Assembly (NCBI RefSeq): GCF_025137375.1
Contig: NZ_CP073720.1
Location: forward strand, 6,658,501 to 6,722,500
Length of the DNA: 64,000 bases
Reading direction: 5' to 3'
Source: Dactylosporangium fulvum
Lineage (GTDB): Bacteria > Actinomycetota > Actinomycetes > Mycobacteriales > Micromonosporaceae
In this document: one piece after another, positions 1 through 9,258 of the stretch
Layout of the letters: each line of letters begins with the position of its first letter
Position numbering within the stretch: the stretch's first letter is position 1
The notes under the pieces: generated by a model
What the model was told of the DNA's origin: nothing
The model's database searches: none
What the model saw: only the letters and a program-made list of their open reading frames with translations
Translations under genes and position numbers: made by a program

Positions 1-269
1 CCGACCCGGACCTGCTCATCCTCGACGAGCCGACCCGCGGCATCGACGTGGGTGCCAAGTTCGAGATCTACGGCATCATCCAGCGGCTGGCCGACGAGGG
101 CAAGGGCGTCATCGTCATCTCGTCCGAGCTGCCCGAGCTGATCGGTCTGTGCGACCGGATCTACACCGTGTTCGAAGGCACCATCACCGGCGAGATCGCC
201 CGGCGTGACGCCGATCCCGAAACCCTCATGAAGCAGATGACCTCTATGAAGAAGATGCCGACGCCATGA
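1..269 (+). CDS. mmsA: Multiple-monosaccharide ABC importer, ATP-binding protein (C-terminal end)
   Basis: Open at the left edge; the frame runs from base 3, so only the last ~88 codons are present. They begin in the second nucleotide-binding domain with a Walker B and D-loop ([16 protein letters not shown]), followed by a switch-type histidine-less [13 protein letters not shown] stretch typical of the duplicated sugar ATPases (XylG/RbsA/GguA class). It would energise uptake of pentoses or hexoses through the permease encoded next. Its stop overlaps the permease start by 4 nt (ATGA), so the two are translationally coupled. The neighbouring ChvE-like binding protein makes the MmsA/GguA assignment more likely than ribose-specific RbsA; the actual sugar cannot be read from the sequence. 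Confidence 0.9.
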   Translation, partial: DPDLLILDEPTRGIDVGAKFEIYGIIQRLADEGKGVIVISSELPELIGLCDRIYTVFEGTITGEIARRDADPETLMKQMTSMKKMPTP

Positions 270-1567
270 GCCGAATCAAAGACCTCCAGAAGCACCTCTT
301 CGGGGGCACGACCTCCAACGCCCGTCAGTTCGGGATGATCTTCACCCTGGTGGCGATCATCGTGCTGTTCCAGGTCATGACCGACGGGCTGACGCTGAAC
401 TCCGGCAACCTGATCGCGCTGACCCAGCAGTACGCCTACATCTCGATCCTGTCCATCGGCATGCTGATGGTCATCGTCGCGGGCCACATCGACCTGTCCG
501 TCGGTTCGATCGCCGCGTTCGTCGGCATCGTGGTGGCCAAGGCGATCACCCAGCACGACGTGCCGTGGCCGGTCGGCATCCTGCTCGGCCTCGTCGTCGG
601 CGCGCTCATCGGCGCGTGGCAGGGCTTCTGGGTGGCCTACATCGGCGTGCCGGCGTTCATCGTCACCCTCGCCGGCATGCTGCTGTTCCGCGGCGGCAAC
701 CAGTACATCGGCAACGCCGAGACGGTGCCGGTGCCCGAGGGCTTCCGCGAGATCGGCGCGGGTTACCTGCCCGAGGTCGGCCCGAACACCGGCTACAACA
801 ACCTGACGCTGCTGCTCGGCCTGCTCGCCTGCCTGGCCGTGATCTGGCGGGAGTTCCGCGCCCGGCAGGTCCGGCAGCAGATGGAGGGCGCCGAGCCCCC
901 GCCGATGTGGATCTCGCTCCTGCGGCTCATCGTGATGGTGGGCGTGGTCGTCTTCGCCACGCTGCGCTTCGCCGGTGGCCGGGTGGGCACCAGCTTCCCG
1001 ATCTCCGGCATCATCCTGGCCGTCCTCGTCATCGCGTACTCGTTCTACACCCGCAACACCGCCGGTGGCCGGCACATCTACGCCGTCGGCGGAAACTCCC
1101 GCGCCGCCGAGCTGTCCGGCGTCAAGCTGAAGCGGGTCAACTTCTTCGTCATGATGAACATGTCGACCCTCGCCGCACTGGCCGGCATGATCTTCGTGGC
1201 GCGGTCCGGCGCCTCCGGGCCGCAGGACGGCCTGAGCTGGGAGCTCGACGCCATCGCGGCCGTCTTCATCGGTGGCGCGGCCGTCTCCGGCGGCCTCGGC
1301 ACCATCAGCGGCTCGATCGTCGGCGGTCTGGTCATGGCCGTGCTCAACAACGGCCTGCAGCTGCTGGGCACCGGCTCCGACATGGTGCAGATCATCAAGG
1401 GCCTGTTCCTGCTCGGCGCCGTCGCGCTCGACGTCTACAACAAGAGCCAGGGGCGCTTCTCGGTCATCGGATCGATCATGCGGCCGTTCCGGCGGGAGAC
1501 CCCCGCGGACCCGGTCGCCCTCGCCGAGGCGAGCCGCGAGGAAGAGAAGACTCCGGCGGCCGGCTGA
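266..1567 (+). CDS. mmsB: Multiple-monosaccharide ABC importer, permease
   Basis: 433-aa polytopic membrane protein of the XylH/GguB branch. Hydrophobic spans cover roughly residues 27-60, 70-150, 175-195 and 215-400. A cytoplasmic loop ([17 protein letters not shown]) splits the protein in the middle, which is characteristic of GguB-type permeases and explains why it is longer than the ~320-residue RbsC. The conserved [16 protein letters not shown] segment near residue 275 is the coupling loop region that contacts the ATPase. It starts inside the stop of the ATPase gene and is followed 68 nt later by the binding-protein gene, giving the usual ATPase-permease-binding protein order. Confidence 0.93.
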   Translation: MSRIKDLQKHLFGGTTSNARQFGMIFTLVAIIVLFQVMTDGLTLNSGNLIALTQQYAYISILSIGMLMVIVAGHIDLSVGSIAAFVGIVVAKAITQHDVPWPVGILLGLVVGALIGAWQGFWVAYIGVPAFIVTLAGMLLFRGGNQYIGNAETVPVPEGFREIGAGYLPEVGPNTGYNNLTLLLGLLACLAVIWREFRARQVRQQMEGAEPPPMWISLLRLIVMVGVVVFATLRFAGGRVGTSFPISGIILAVLVIAYSFYTRNTAGGRHIYAVGGNSRAAELSGVKLKRVNFFVMMNMSTLAALAGMIFVARSGASGPQDGLSWELDAIAAVFIGGAAVSGGLGTISGSIVGGLVMAVLNNGLQLLGTGSDMVQIIKGLFLLGAVALDVYNKSQGRFSVIGSIMRPFRRETPADPVALAEASREEEKTPAAG

Positions 1568-1635
1568 CCGAGCCGTTGCCGGCAACCGCTACACCCCAGA
1601 TTTCCGCAACAATCCGAGAAAGGGTCAACCCCACC

Positions 1636-2745
1636 ATGCGCAAGTTCCTCACCAGCACCCTGGCGGTCGGCACCGCCGCGCTGCTGGCACTGAGCGCCTG
1701 CGGCTCGTCCGAGCGCGAAGGCGACACCGCGGGCAACCCGTCCGGAGCCGCCAAGGGCTTCGCGAAGGACGCCCTCATCGGCGTCGCGCTGCCGTCGAAG
1801 ACCTCCGAGAACTGGGTGCTCGCCGGTGACCTGTTCACCAACGGCCTCAAGGAAGCGGGCTTCAAGTCCGACGTGCAGTACGCCGGCGCCTCGACCACGG
1901 TCGCGGACCAGCAGTCGCAGATCACGGCCATGATCACCAAGGGTGCGAAGGTCATCGTGATCGGCGCCACCGACGCCGCGCAGCTGGGCACCCAGGTCAA
2001 GCAGGCCAAGGAGGCCGGCGCGGTCGTCGTCGCCTACGACCGGCTCATCACGGGCACCGCGGACCTCGACTACTACGTCGCGTTCGACAACTTCAAGGTC
2101 GGCCAGCTCCAGGGCCAGGCCCTGCTGGACGGCATGAAGGCCAAGAAGGCGACCGGCCCGTGGACCATCGAGCTGTTCTCCGGCTCGCCGGACGACAACA
2201 ACTCGGGTGTCTTCTTCAACGGCGCGATGGAGGTCCTCAAGCCGCTCATCGACAAGGGTGAGGTTGTCGTCGGCTCCGGCCAGACCGACGTCAAGCAGAC
2301 CGCGACCCAGGGCTGGAAGGCCGAGAACGCGCAGTCGCGCATGGACTCGCTGTTGACCTCGACCTACAGCAGCGGCAAGACCCTCGACGGCGTGCTGTCG
2401 CCGAACGACACCCTGGCGCGCGCCATCATCACCTCGGTCAAGGGCGCCGGCAAGCCGGTCCCGGTCGTGACCGGTCAGGACTCCGAGGTCGAGTCGGTCA
2501 AGTCCATCATGGCGGGCGAGCAGTACTCCACCATCAACAAGGACACCCGCAAGCTGGTGGCCGAGACCATCAACATGGTGAAGGCACTGCAGGCCGGCAC
2601 CGACCCGACGATCAACGACACCAAGTCGTACAACAACGGCTCCAAGGTCGTCCCGTCCTACCTGCTGGCGCCGGTCATCGTGACCAAGGCGAACGCCGCC
2701 CAGGCCTACGCCGACGACCCGAAGCTGGGTCCGCTCACCAAGTAA
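1636..2745 (+). CDS. chvE: ChvE-like sugar-binding lipoprotein of the ABC importer
   Basis: 369 aa. The start at 1636 is preceded by GAGAAAGG. A lipoprotein signal follows: positively charged MRKFL, a hydrophobic core, then lipobox LSAC with the acylated cysteine at residue 23. The mature part is a periplasmic-binding-protein type I sugar receptor (ALIGVALPSKTSENWVLAGD, then VIVIGATDAAQLGTQVKQAKEAG, YDRLI and GQDSEVESVKSI). ChvE relatives bind xylose, glucose, galactose and arabinose. A long open frame continues upstream into the permease gene but is only a shadow. The gene ends just before a strong hairpin, so it closes the transporter operon. Confidence 0.93.
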   Translation: MRKFLTSTLAVGTAALLALSACGSSEREGDTAGNPSGAAKGFAKDALIGVALPSKTSENWVLAGDLFTNGLKEAGFKSDVQYAGASTTVADQQSQITAMITKGAKVIVIGATDAAQLGTQVKQAKEAGAVVVAYDRLITGTADLDYYVAFDNFKVGQLQGQALLDGMKAKKATGPWTIELFSGSPDDNNSGVFFNGAMEVLKPLIDKGEVVVGSGQTDVKQTATQGWKAENAQSRMDSLLTSTYSSGKTLDGVLSPNDTLARAIITSVKGAGKPVPVVTGQDSEVESVKSIMAGEQYSTINKDTRKLVAETINMVKALQAGTDPTINDTKSYNNGSKVVPSYLLAPVIVTKANAAQAYADDPKLGPLTK

Positions 2746-2766
2746 CACCATCCGGAACAACGAACT

Positions 2767-2798
2767 CGTGGGTCCCCGGAGCTCTCCGGGGACCCACG
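2767..2798 (+). terminator. Strong hairpin terminator of the sugar-importer operon
   Basis: Perfect inverted repeat with 15-bp arms (CGTGGGTCCCCGGAG and its complement) and a 2-nt centre, 21 nt after the chvE stop. There is no T-tract, as is common in high-GC actinobacteria. It separates the importer from the downstream ROK regulator, which should therefore have its own promoter or depend on read-through. Confidence 0.85.
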
Positions 2799-2826
2799 AT
2801 CGTTCCGGCGACGAAGGGACCACGTC

Positions 2827-4050
2827 GTGCCGACCAGCCCGCAGGAGGCGGTTCGCCGCCAGAACCTGGGGGCGTTGCTGCGCTACGTGCACCTCCGCGG
2901 CGCCACCTCCCGGGCCGAGCTGACCGCCCGGCTCGGCCTCAACCGCAGCACCATCGGCGCGCTCACCGCCGACCTGGCCACCGCCGGGCTCGTCGACGAG
3001 GGCGCGCCCCGCGAGACCGGCCGCGCCGGACGTCCGTCACTCGTCGTCCGCCCCCGGTCCTCCCGCGTCTACGGCTACGCGCTGAGCATCGAGGTCGACC
3101 GCCTGCGCGCCGCGCGTGTCGGGCTCGGCGGCGCGATCCTCGACAGCCGTACGGCGCAGCGTCCACCCGGGACGGAGCCCGCCGGCGCGATCGGCACGCT
3201 CGCCGCGCTCGTGCACGACATGCACCGGCACACCCCGGCCGCCGGGGTCCTCGTCGGCTGCGGCGTGGCGGTCACCGGTATGGTCCGCCAGGCCGACGGC
3301 ACGGTCCGGATCCACCCGCAGGCCGGCCCCGCCGGCGAGACGGCCGGCGCGGCGCTCGGCAACGCACTCGGCGCGGCGCTCGGGCACGACCGCCCGCCGC
3401 TCGTCGGCGACCTGGCCGACGTCGCCGCCCTGGCCGAGCACACGCGGGGCGCCGCGGCCGGCTTCGACAACGTCCTCTACCTCCACGGCGACGCCGGCAT
3501 CGGCGCGGGCATCATCGCCGGCGGCCGGCTCGTGACCGGACACGGCGGCTACGGCGGCGAGGTCGGCCACATGGTCGTCAACCCGGACGGCCGCCCCTGC
3601 GGCTGCGGCTCCCGGGGCTGCTGGGAGACCGAGATCGGCGAGCGGGCACTGCTGCGCAACGTCGGCCGCGACGGCGCGACCGGCCGCGACGCGGTGCTCG
3701 CCGTCGTCGAGGCCGCGCTGCGCGGCGAACCGGTGGCCCAGGCGGCCGTGCGGCACGTCGCGGACTGGCTCGGCTTCGGCGTCGCCAACCTGGTGAACCT
3801 CTTCAACCCGGAGGCCGTCGTCTTCGGCGGCAGCCTGCGCGAGCTATACCTCGCCGACGCCACCCACGTGCGCGCCCGGCTGCTCCGCATGGCGCTGCCG
3901 GTCTGCCGGGAACACCTGCGCCTGCGCACCCCGGTCCTCGGTGACGACGCCCCGCTCGTCGGCGCCGCCGAGCTCGCGTTCGAGCGCCTGCTCGCCGACC
4001 CGCTCGAGACCGCCGACCCGGCGGACCGGGAGTTCAGTGCCCCGGCCTGA
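2827..4050 (+). CDS. ROK-family transcriptional repressor (XylR/NagC-like)
   Basis: 407 aa from a GTG start preceded by GAAGGGA. Residues 10-70 form a winged helix-turn-helix (LLRYVHLRGATSRAELTARL then NRSTIGALTADLATAGLV). The rest is a ROK sugar-kinase-like domain with the zinc-binding signature CGCGSRGCWE around residue 258 and the preceding GEVGHMVVNPDGRPC. Regulators of this kind bind a sugar or sugar phosphate and repress adjacent transport genes. Position directly downstream of the monosaccharide importer makes it the probable regulator of that operon. Its 3' end overlaps the convergent acyltransferase frame by about 200 nt. Confidence 0.9.
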   Translation: MPTSPQEAVRRQNLGALLRYVHLRGATSRAELTARLGLNRSTIGALTADLATAGLVDEGAPRETGRAGRPSLVVRPRSSRVYGYALSIEVDRLRAARVGLGGAILDSRTAQRPPGTEPAGAIGTLAALVHDMHRHTPAAGVLVGCGVAVTGMVRQADGTVRIHPQAGPAGETAGAALGNALGAALGHDRPPLVGDLADVAALAEHTRGAAAGFDNVLYLHGDAGIGAGIIAGGRLVTGHGGYGGEVGHMVVNPDGRPCGCGSRGCWETEIGERALLRNVGRDGATGRDAVLAVVEAALRGEPVAQAAVRHVADWLGFGVANLVNLFNPEAVVFGGSLRELYLADATHVRARLLRMALPVCREHLRLRTPVLGDDAPLVGAAELAFERLLADPLETADPADREFSAPA

Positions 4051-5151
4051 CGGAACCCGCGGCGCCTCGAAGCGGTGAAACACCATGGTCAGGACGGCCA
4101 GCACGAGCGCGAGGACGGGCAGCCACAGCAGCCGGGCGAGCGGCCAGGCCCCGTCGGGCGCGTCCAGTAGTCCCGCCGGGCGGCCGGCGAGCAGCCCGGC
4201 GAACGTGACGAGCAGCAGCGCCGTCTGGTGCCACAGGAACAGTGTCATCGCCGCCAGGTTGGCCACCGCGACCGGCGCCCACACGGCGGGTCGGCGCAGC
4301 ACCGCGACCAGCCGGGGCCGCACCAGCAGGAACAGGCCCACCTGGGCGAGCGCCAGGGCCATCGCGAACAGCGACGGCGGGTCGAGGTTGGAGAACCGGT
4401 CCCCCGGCACGCCCACCGCGCTCGCCGGGTAGCCGGCGGCGAGCACCAGCAGCGCCCCACCGACGATCCCGGCGGTGAGCAGCACCGGTCCGGCCCGGCG
4501 GCCGAGGCGGTCCCCGGCCAGCGCCATGCCGAGCAGGTACGGCACCGCCCAGCCGACCGGCACCATGGCCGGGGCCCACCAGGACGGCAGGTCCGCGCCG
4601 CGCAGCGCGTCGGTGACCGCGACCAGGGCGAGGGCCGGCAGCACGGCCCACGGCCCGGCCCGCGCGACGAGCGGGCGCAGCACCGGGGTCAGGGCCGTCA
4701 GCACGAGGTACGCGAGCAGGAACCAGAGTGGGTGCGTCACGAGCGACTCGACCACGTGGCGGGTGCGGTCCGGTGCGCCGGCGGCGCCGAGCACGGCCAG
4801 GGCGGGGACCCACACGGCGGCGAAGGCGAGCACCGGACGGGCCAGCCGCCGGACGCGCCGGCGCAGCCACGGCCCGCCGCCCGTGCTGCGAGCCGCGGCG
4901 TAGCCGGCGGCGAAGAAGAACGGGCCGAGCGTCTGCAGCAGCCAGCTGAAGGGCGCGAGGTGGCCGGCGTACGTCAGCGGGCTCTCGCCGTGCAGCTCCG
5001 ACGGCTGGTACGGGTCGCTGACCACGGCCGAGACCAGCCAGTGCCCGAGGATCACACCGGCGATGGAGACGGCGCGCAGCGCGTCGACGGTGCGGTCGCG
5101 GTGCGCCGGGGTACGGGCGGCGACCCGCGCCGCGAACGTGGCCGGGTTCAT
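3844..5151 (-). CDS. Acyltransferase family 3 membrane protein
   Basis: About 435 aa, polytopic. The real start is the ATG at 5151 (MNPATFAARVAARTPAHRDR); the frame is open further upstream but that part overlaps the next gene. The N-terminus carries the family's VDALRAVSIAGVILGHW motif, in which the histidine is the presumed catalytic residue, followed by FFFAAGYAAARS and about ten membrane spans. Such proteins O-acylate sugars, lipids or secondary metabolites at the membrane. The start overlaps the stop of the hydrolase gene (ATGA), so the two are translationally coupled. Oddity: the frame runs ~207 nt into the ROK gene. A natural end would be near the FHRFEAPR motif (~4070), so the last ~75 residues are doubtful. 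Confidence 0.8.
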   Translation of the reverse strand: MNPATFAARVAARTPAHRDRTVDALRAVSIAGVILGHWLVSAVVSDPYQPSELHGESPLTYAGHLAPFSWLLQTLGPFFFAAGYAAARSTGGGPWLRRRVRRLARPVLAFAAVWVPALAVLGAAGAPDRTRHVVESLVTHPLWFLLAYLVLTALTPVLRPLVARAGPWAVLPALALVAVTDALRGADLPSWWAPAMVPVGWAVPYLLGMALAGDRLGRRAGPVLLTAGIVGGALLVLAAGYPASAVGVPGDRFSNLDPPSLFAMALALAQVGLFLLVRPRLVAVLRRPAVWAPVAVANLAAMTLFLWHQTALLLVTFAGLLAGRPAGLLDAPDGAWPLARLLWLPVLALVLAVLTMVFHRFEAPRVPSGRGTELPVRRVGGLERVGEQALERELGGADERGVVTEDRGAQAQVFPADRQRHAEQPGAHVGGVGEV

Positions 5152-6239
5152 GCTTCCTCCTGCCGATCCGTGCCGAACAGGGCGATCCGGGTCAGGCTCG
5201 CCTGGGAGTCGGTCCCGAGAGCGAGATAGTGGTCGTGGTCCACCACGTCCCCGGTGGCGAACCGGGTGGCGCCGAAGGCCGGGTCGGCCGGTTGCCGCCC
5301 GTGCCCGAGGCCGTGCAGCCGCACGCCGGGCACGAACCGCATGACGTCGTGCGCCGACAGCCCGGCCCAGACCCGGGCCGTGGTGCGCAGCCCCGCCGCG
5401 TCGTCGACGCCCATGCCGGGGCTGCCGAACGCCGCGATGTCGGTGACCGCACCGGGCAGCCTGTGCGCGGCCAGCCCGATGACGGTCGACCCGTAGCTGT
5501 ACCCGAGCAGCGCGAGTGTCGCTTGTGGACGGACGGCGACCAGTCCGGCGACGAACCGCTCCAGGGCCGCGGCACCGGCGCGTGCCAGGTCCGCACGGGC
5601 GGCGGACGCGTCGATACCGTCCGGCGCGTCGTAGCCGAGCCACACGACGACGGCGAAACCGTCCGCGGCCGGCCCGTACCGGCGGGCCTCCTCGGCGATC
5701 CCGAGGCCCTGCAGCGCCGGCGAGCGGAGCGCCTTGCCGGCGACGCCGCGCCAGAAGTTGCCTGCCCGGTTGCCCGCGCCGGGCACCAGCACCGCGATCC
5801 GGCGCGCCGACGCCAGGTCGCCGTAGACCTGCGCCACGGTGCCCTGGCCCCGGAGGTCGAACAGCAGGAACCGCCCCTCCTGGCTCCGGTACGGCTCACC
5901 GGCCCGCGCCATCAACCGGCGGTTCGCCTCGTACCGCAGCCACAGCGGCGCGCCGTCGAGGTTGCCGACGACACCGGGATGGGCCGCCGCCAGCGCTCGT
6001 TGCTCGTCGGCGCCGAGGGTGTCGAAGAACCGCCGCACGGCGGCCGGGTCCATGGTGACCGGGTCGGGCAGGTGGCGCGGATCGGCGCGCCACGCCTCGA
6101 CACCGACCGGCGGGACGGTGGGCACCTCGCCGGGCGCGGCCATCAGGGTCGCCGCCCCCGGGGTCAGTGCCACCGCGACGGCGGCAAGCCCGCTCACCAG
6201 CCGGCTCACCGGCCGACGCGGGACGTCGTCTCGTGTCAT
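5148..6239 (-). CDS. Secreted or anchored alpha/beta hydrolase, DUF1023 type
   Basis: 363 aa. The start at 6239 (MTRDDVPRRPVSRL) is chosen because a signal-like hydrophobic stretch follows (LVSGLAAVAVALTPGAATL). The longer open frame to 6626 is the antisense of the sensor kinase gene. The nucleophile elbow is LLGYSYGST around residue 250, preceded by IAVLVPGAGNR, with a late HDHYLALG stretch that probably carries the catalytic histidine. This matches the actinobacterial DUF1023 hydrolases, whose substrates are unknown. It is coupled to the downstream acyltransferase by a 4-nt overlap, which suggests an exported acyl-transfer/de-acylation pair. It lies divergent from the two-component system. 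Confidence 0.83.
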   Translation of the reverse strand: MTRDDVPRRPVSRLVSGLAAVAVALTPGAATLMAAPGEVPTVPPVGVEAWRADPRHLPDPVTMDPAAVRRFFDTLGADEQRALAAAHPGVVGNLDGAPLWLRYEANRRLMARAGEPYRSQEGRFLLFDLRGQGTVAQVYGDLASARRIAVLVPGAGNRAGNFWRGVAGKALRSPALQGLGIAEEARRYGPAADGFAVVVWLGYDAPDGIDASAARADLARAGAAALERFVAGLVAVRPQATLALLGYSYGSTVIGLAAHRLPGAVTDIAAFGSPGMGVDDAAGLRTTARVWAGLSAHDVMRFVPGVRLHGLGHGRQPADPAFGATRFATGDVVDHDHYLALGTDSQASLTRIALFGTDRQEEA

Positions 6240-6372
6240 GCGGACAACGGTCCCGATTCCGAGCGTCCGGGACATCGGCCCGGCGATCACAACCGCCCGA
6301 AGGCGGGTAGCCCACGGGCTTAGTCCCGTGGTCCGATGACCCGCCCGACGCCGACCGCATAGCATCGGCGGC

Positions 6373-7554
6373 ATGCACCTCCAGCAGCCGCAACGCGCCG
6401 CGGGCCGGCGGCGGACCGCCCTGGCGTGGACCGGGTTCGCGCTGTCGCCGCTGCTGTTCGCCGCGTGGGCCTTCGGCGGCGATCCGCTGCACCTGCCGTT
6501 CACGCTGCGGTACGTCCTGCCGATCCTGTCCATGGTGCTGCTCGGCGGCGTGGTGCGGCGACGGCCGTTCGCCGTGCTGGCGATGCTGCTGTTCTTCGTC
6601 GCGCTGTTCGAGTTCGGCGGGCGCACCGACCTGCGCTACGGGACGGGCATCCACTCCGACGTGCGGATCATCCAGATGGTGGCCGTCGACGTCGCCGTCA
6701 GCTTCGTGGCGGCGACCAGCCGCCGGTGGGTGTCGATCATCACCGCGACCGGTGTCCTGCTCCTGCAGGTCGTCGTCGCCGCCGCGATCCGTTCCGGGCC
6801 GGCGGTCCTGGAGACCTGGGCGCTGCAGTACATCCTCGCCATGGTCGCCGCGTGGTTCGTCGGAAACTCGGTCCGGCAGCGCCGGTTGTTCGCCGAGGCG
6901 CGGGCGGCCGAGACGGCGCACGCGGCGGTGCAGGCGGAGCGGCTGCGGATCGCACGAGAACTGCACGACATGATCGCGCACAGCATGGGCGTCATCGCGA
7001 TGCAGGCGGGCATGGGGCGCCGGGTCATCGGCAGCCGGCCGGAGGAGGCGCGCCAGGCGCTCGCCGTCATCGAGGACACGGGCCGGGAGACCCTCGCCGC
7101 GCTGCGCAGGATGCTCGGCACGCTCCGCCGCGCCGAGCCGGAGGCGGGCCCGGCGCCGCTCGACCCGACGCCGGGGCTGGCCGACCTCAACCGGCTGGCG
7201 GAGCGCTCCCGCGACGCGGGCCTGCATGTCGAGGTACGCGACGGTGCCGACGTGGGGCCGTTGCCGCCGGACGTCGACCTCTCGGCGTACCGCATCATCC
7301 AGGAGGCCGTCACGAACGTGGCGCGGCACGCGGGCACCGACCGGTGCGAGGTCGTCGTCGAGCGGCACCCCGACGCGCTGGTCATCGAGGTCCTCGACAA
7401 CGGCCGGGGCGGCCCGGCGACCGGCCGCGGCTACGGCATCCCGGGCATGCGGGAGCGGGTGAGCCTGCTCGGCGGTGACTTCGCCGCCGGGCCGCGGCCC
7501 GGGGGCGGGTTCCGGGTGGCGGCGCGGATCCCGCTCCCGGCGGGTGCGCCGTGA
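6373..7554 (+). CDS. Sensor histidine kinase, NarL/DesK class
   Basis: 393 aa. The N-terminal half has about six membrane segments (residues 18-170) and almost no extracytoplasmic domain, so it probably senses the membrane itself. The H-box is RIARELHDMIAHSMG with the phosphorylated His near 198. The HATPase part has RIIQEAVTNVARHAG (N-box) and GYGIPGMRERVSLLGG (G-box). It pairs with the response regulator whose GTG overlaps its stop (GTGA). A TAGCAT box lies at 6360-6365, exactly 7 nt before the ATG, and there is no Shine-Dalgarno sequence, so the transcript is probably leaderless. Confidence 0.93.
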   Translation: MHLQQPQRAAGRRRTALAWTGFALSPLLFAAWAFGGDPLHLPFTLRYVLPILSMVLLGGVVRRRPFAVLAMLLFFVALFEFGGRTDLRYGTGIHSDVRIIQMVAVDVAVSFVAATSRRWVSIITATGVLLLQVVVAAAIRSGPAVLETWALQYILAMVAAWFVGNSVRQRRLFAEARAAETAHAAVQAERLRIARELHDMIAHSMGVIAMQAGMGRRVIGSRPEEARQALAVIEDTGRETLAALRRMLGTLRRAEPEAGPAPLDPTPGLADLNRLAERSRDAGLHVEVRDGADVGPLPPDVDLSAYRIIQEAVTNVARHAGTDRCEVVVERHPDALVIEVLDNGRGGPATGRGYGIPGMRERVSLLGGDFAAGPRPGGGFRVAARIPLPAGAP

Positions 7555-8216
7555 CGGGCGCCGAGGCCGTCCGGGTCCTGCTCGTCGACGACCAGCCGCT
7601 GATCCGCAGCGCCCTGCGGGTGCTCATCGCCGAGGCCGACGACCTCGCCGTCGCCGGTGAGGCCGGCTCCGGCGAGGAGGCGGTGCGGCTGGCCGGCGAG
7701 ACCCGGCCCGACGTCGTCGTGATGGACATCCGGATGCCCGGCATGGACGGCATCGAGGCGACCCGCCGGATCACCGGCCGGCCGGACTCGCCGCGGGTGC
7801 TCGTGCTGACGACGTTCGACGACGACGAGTACGTCTACGGCGCGCTGCGCGCCGGGGCGAGCGGCTTCGTCGTCAAGGACATGGCCCTCGACGACATTCT
7901 CGGCGCGATCCGGATCGTCGCCGACGGCGAAGCGCTCATCGCGCCGCGGGTCACCCGGCTCCTCATCGAGCATTTCCTGGAGGAGCCGGCCGCGGCGCCG
8001 AAGCGGGCCCGGGCGCTGCCCGCCGTCACCGACCGGGAGCGTGAGGTGCTCACCCTGATCGGCCGGGGCAGGTCGAACAGCGAGATCGCCGCCGACCTGC
8101 ACATCACGGTCGCCACGGTGAAGGCCCACGTCGCGCGGCTGCTGACCAAGCTCGACGCCCGGGACCGGGTGCAGCTGGTCATCATCGCCTACGAGGCCGG
8201 ACTCGTGTCCGCCTGA
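7551..8216 (+). CDS. LuxR/NarL-family response regulator
   Basis: 221 aa. Receiver domain with acidic pocket VLLVDDQ, phospho-acceptor Asp59 in VVVMDIRMPGMDG, and the conserved switch residues LTTFDDDEY and FVVKD. The C-terminal HTH (TDREREVLTLIGRGRSNSEIA, then TVATVKAHVARLLTKL) binds DNA. The GTG start overlaps the kinase stop by 4 nt, so the pair form one operon. The closest architectural relatives are DesR/LiaR-type regulators of membrane-stress or exporter genes. No obvious target is adjacent; the divergent DUF1023/acyltransferase pair is a candidate. Confidence 0.94.
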   Translation: MTGAEAVRVLLVDDQPLIRSALRVLIAEADDLAVAGEAGSGEEAVRLAGETRPDVVVMDIRMPGMDGIEATRRITGRPDSPRVLVLTTFDDDEYVYGALRAGASGFVVKDMALDDILGAIRIVADGEALIAPRVTRLLIEHFLEEPAAAPKRARALPAVTDREREVLTLIGRGRSNSEIAADLHITVATVKAHVARLLTKLDARDRVQLVIIAYEAGLVSA

Positions 8217-8240
8217 CCGGACAGCTCGGCGATCAGGCGG

Positions 8241-9137
8241 TCATCGGCAACGCGGGCCGGCTGGGCGCGACCCCTCCGCCGAGGGCTCCGACGACGCCAC
8301 GACGAACGACTCGGCCGGGACCGGCTCCGGGGACGACGGTGCGGCGGCGGCCGAGGTGGGCGAGGTGGGCGCCGCGGACGTGCGGGCCGGGCCGGTCGTC
8401 TTCGGGGCGACCGTGCCGGCGGCCGCCGCGCCGGGGCGCTGGACGGTGCCCGGGGTGAGCGTCACGCCGTTGAGGGTCGTGCGCCGGCCGGCGGTGTCGG
8501 TGACCCGCACGGTGAACGGGCCCGCGCCGGCGCCGCCCTGCGCGATCCAGTAGTTGTAGTCGGTACGGCCGAGCGCCTTCCAGGAGCCGCCCGACTGCAG
8601 TTCGACGGCCGACAGCGGGTTGCCGGTGTTGTCGAGGCGCAGCGCCAGCCAGTACCGCGACGAGCCTTCCTTCACGCGGACCGTCATCGGCCCCGGCACG
8701 GCCGGGCTGGTCACCTGGCTGTAGGTGACCTTGATGACGCCGGCGCTCACCTCGCCGATCTTGGCGAACGCCTGTCTGCTGAGGTCGATGTGCCCCGGCG
8801 CGCACTCCGGGCAGCGGTCGGTGACCTTCACCCGGACGGTGCCCTTGGGCCCCTTGACGTCGAGGTACCCGCCGCACGCGGCGCCGGCCCTGTACTCGGC
8901 GTTGCCGAGCGCGACGACAAGCGGGTTCGAGACCTGGTCGAACGAGCAGTTCCCGCCGCCGTCGGCCGCGTAGTAGGTGGCCTGGCCGGAGGTGGCCGCG
9001 GGCGCGGCGCAGGCGGCGCCGGACGCCTGGGCGACGAGCGCCACCGTCGCGGTGCCGGCCACGACGACCCCGGCGCCGGCGATCATCCACGTCCGCTTGA
9101 GCCGCCACCACGGCGAGGGTTCAGGGCTGTCGAGCAC
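8241..9137 (-). CDS. Membrane-anchored expansin-like protein
   Basis: 298 aa from the GTG at 9137. This start is supported by a TACGAT box (9149-9144) 6 nt upstream; the frame could extend to a TTG at 9185. A transmembrane anchor (TWMIAGAGVVVAGTATVALVA) follows a short cytoplasmic tail. The outer part has an expansin D1 double-psi barrel (GQATYYAAD, CGGYLDVKG, VKVTDRCPEC, HIDLSRQAFAKIG) with the catalytic-like Asp in VTDRC, then a D2-type beta-sandwich (YWLALRLDNTGNPLSAVEL). The C-terminal ~70 residues are Pro/Ala/Ser/Thr-rich and low complexity. Bacterial expansins loosen plant or microbial cell-wall polymers without hydrolysis. It converges on the response regulator with a 24-nt gap. Confidence 0.87.
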   Translation of the reverse strand: MLDSPEPSPWWRLKRTWMIAGAGVVVAGTATVALVAQASGAACAAPAATSGQATYYAADGGGNCSFDQVSNPLVVALGNAEYRAGAACGGYLDVKGPKGTVRVKVTDRCPECAPGHIDLSRQAFAKIGEVSAGVIKVTYSQVTSPAVPGPMTVRVKEGSSRYWLALRLDNTGNPLSAVELQSGGSWKALGRTDYNYWIAQGGAGAGPFTVRVTDTAGRRTTLNGVTLTPGTVQRPGAAAAGTVAPKTTGPARTSAAPTSPTSAAAAPSSPEPVPAESFVVASSEPSAEGSRPAGPRCR

Positions 9138-9258
9138 CGCGGCATCGTATCGGTGGCCGGGCGGCGGCAGCCGGGACCAAAGCAAGCCTTAAGACACCGG
9201 AAAAGTGCCCGTCATACCGTCCACGACCGGGCGCCCGAAAGGACCTCGCCCGAAACTG

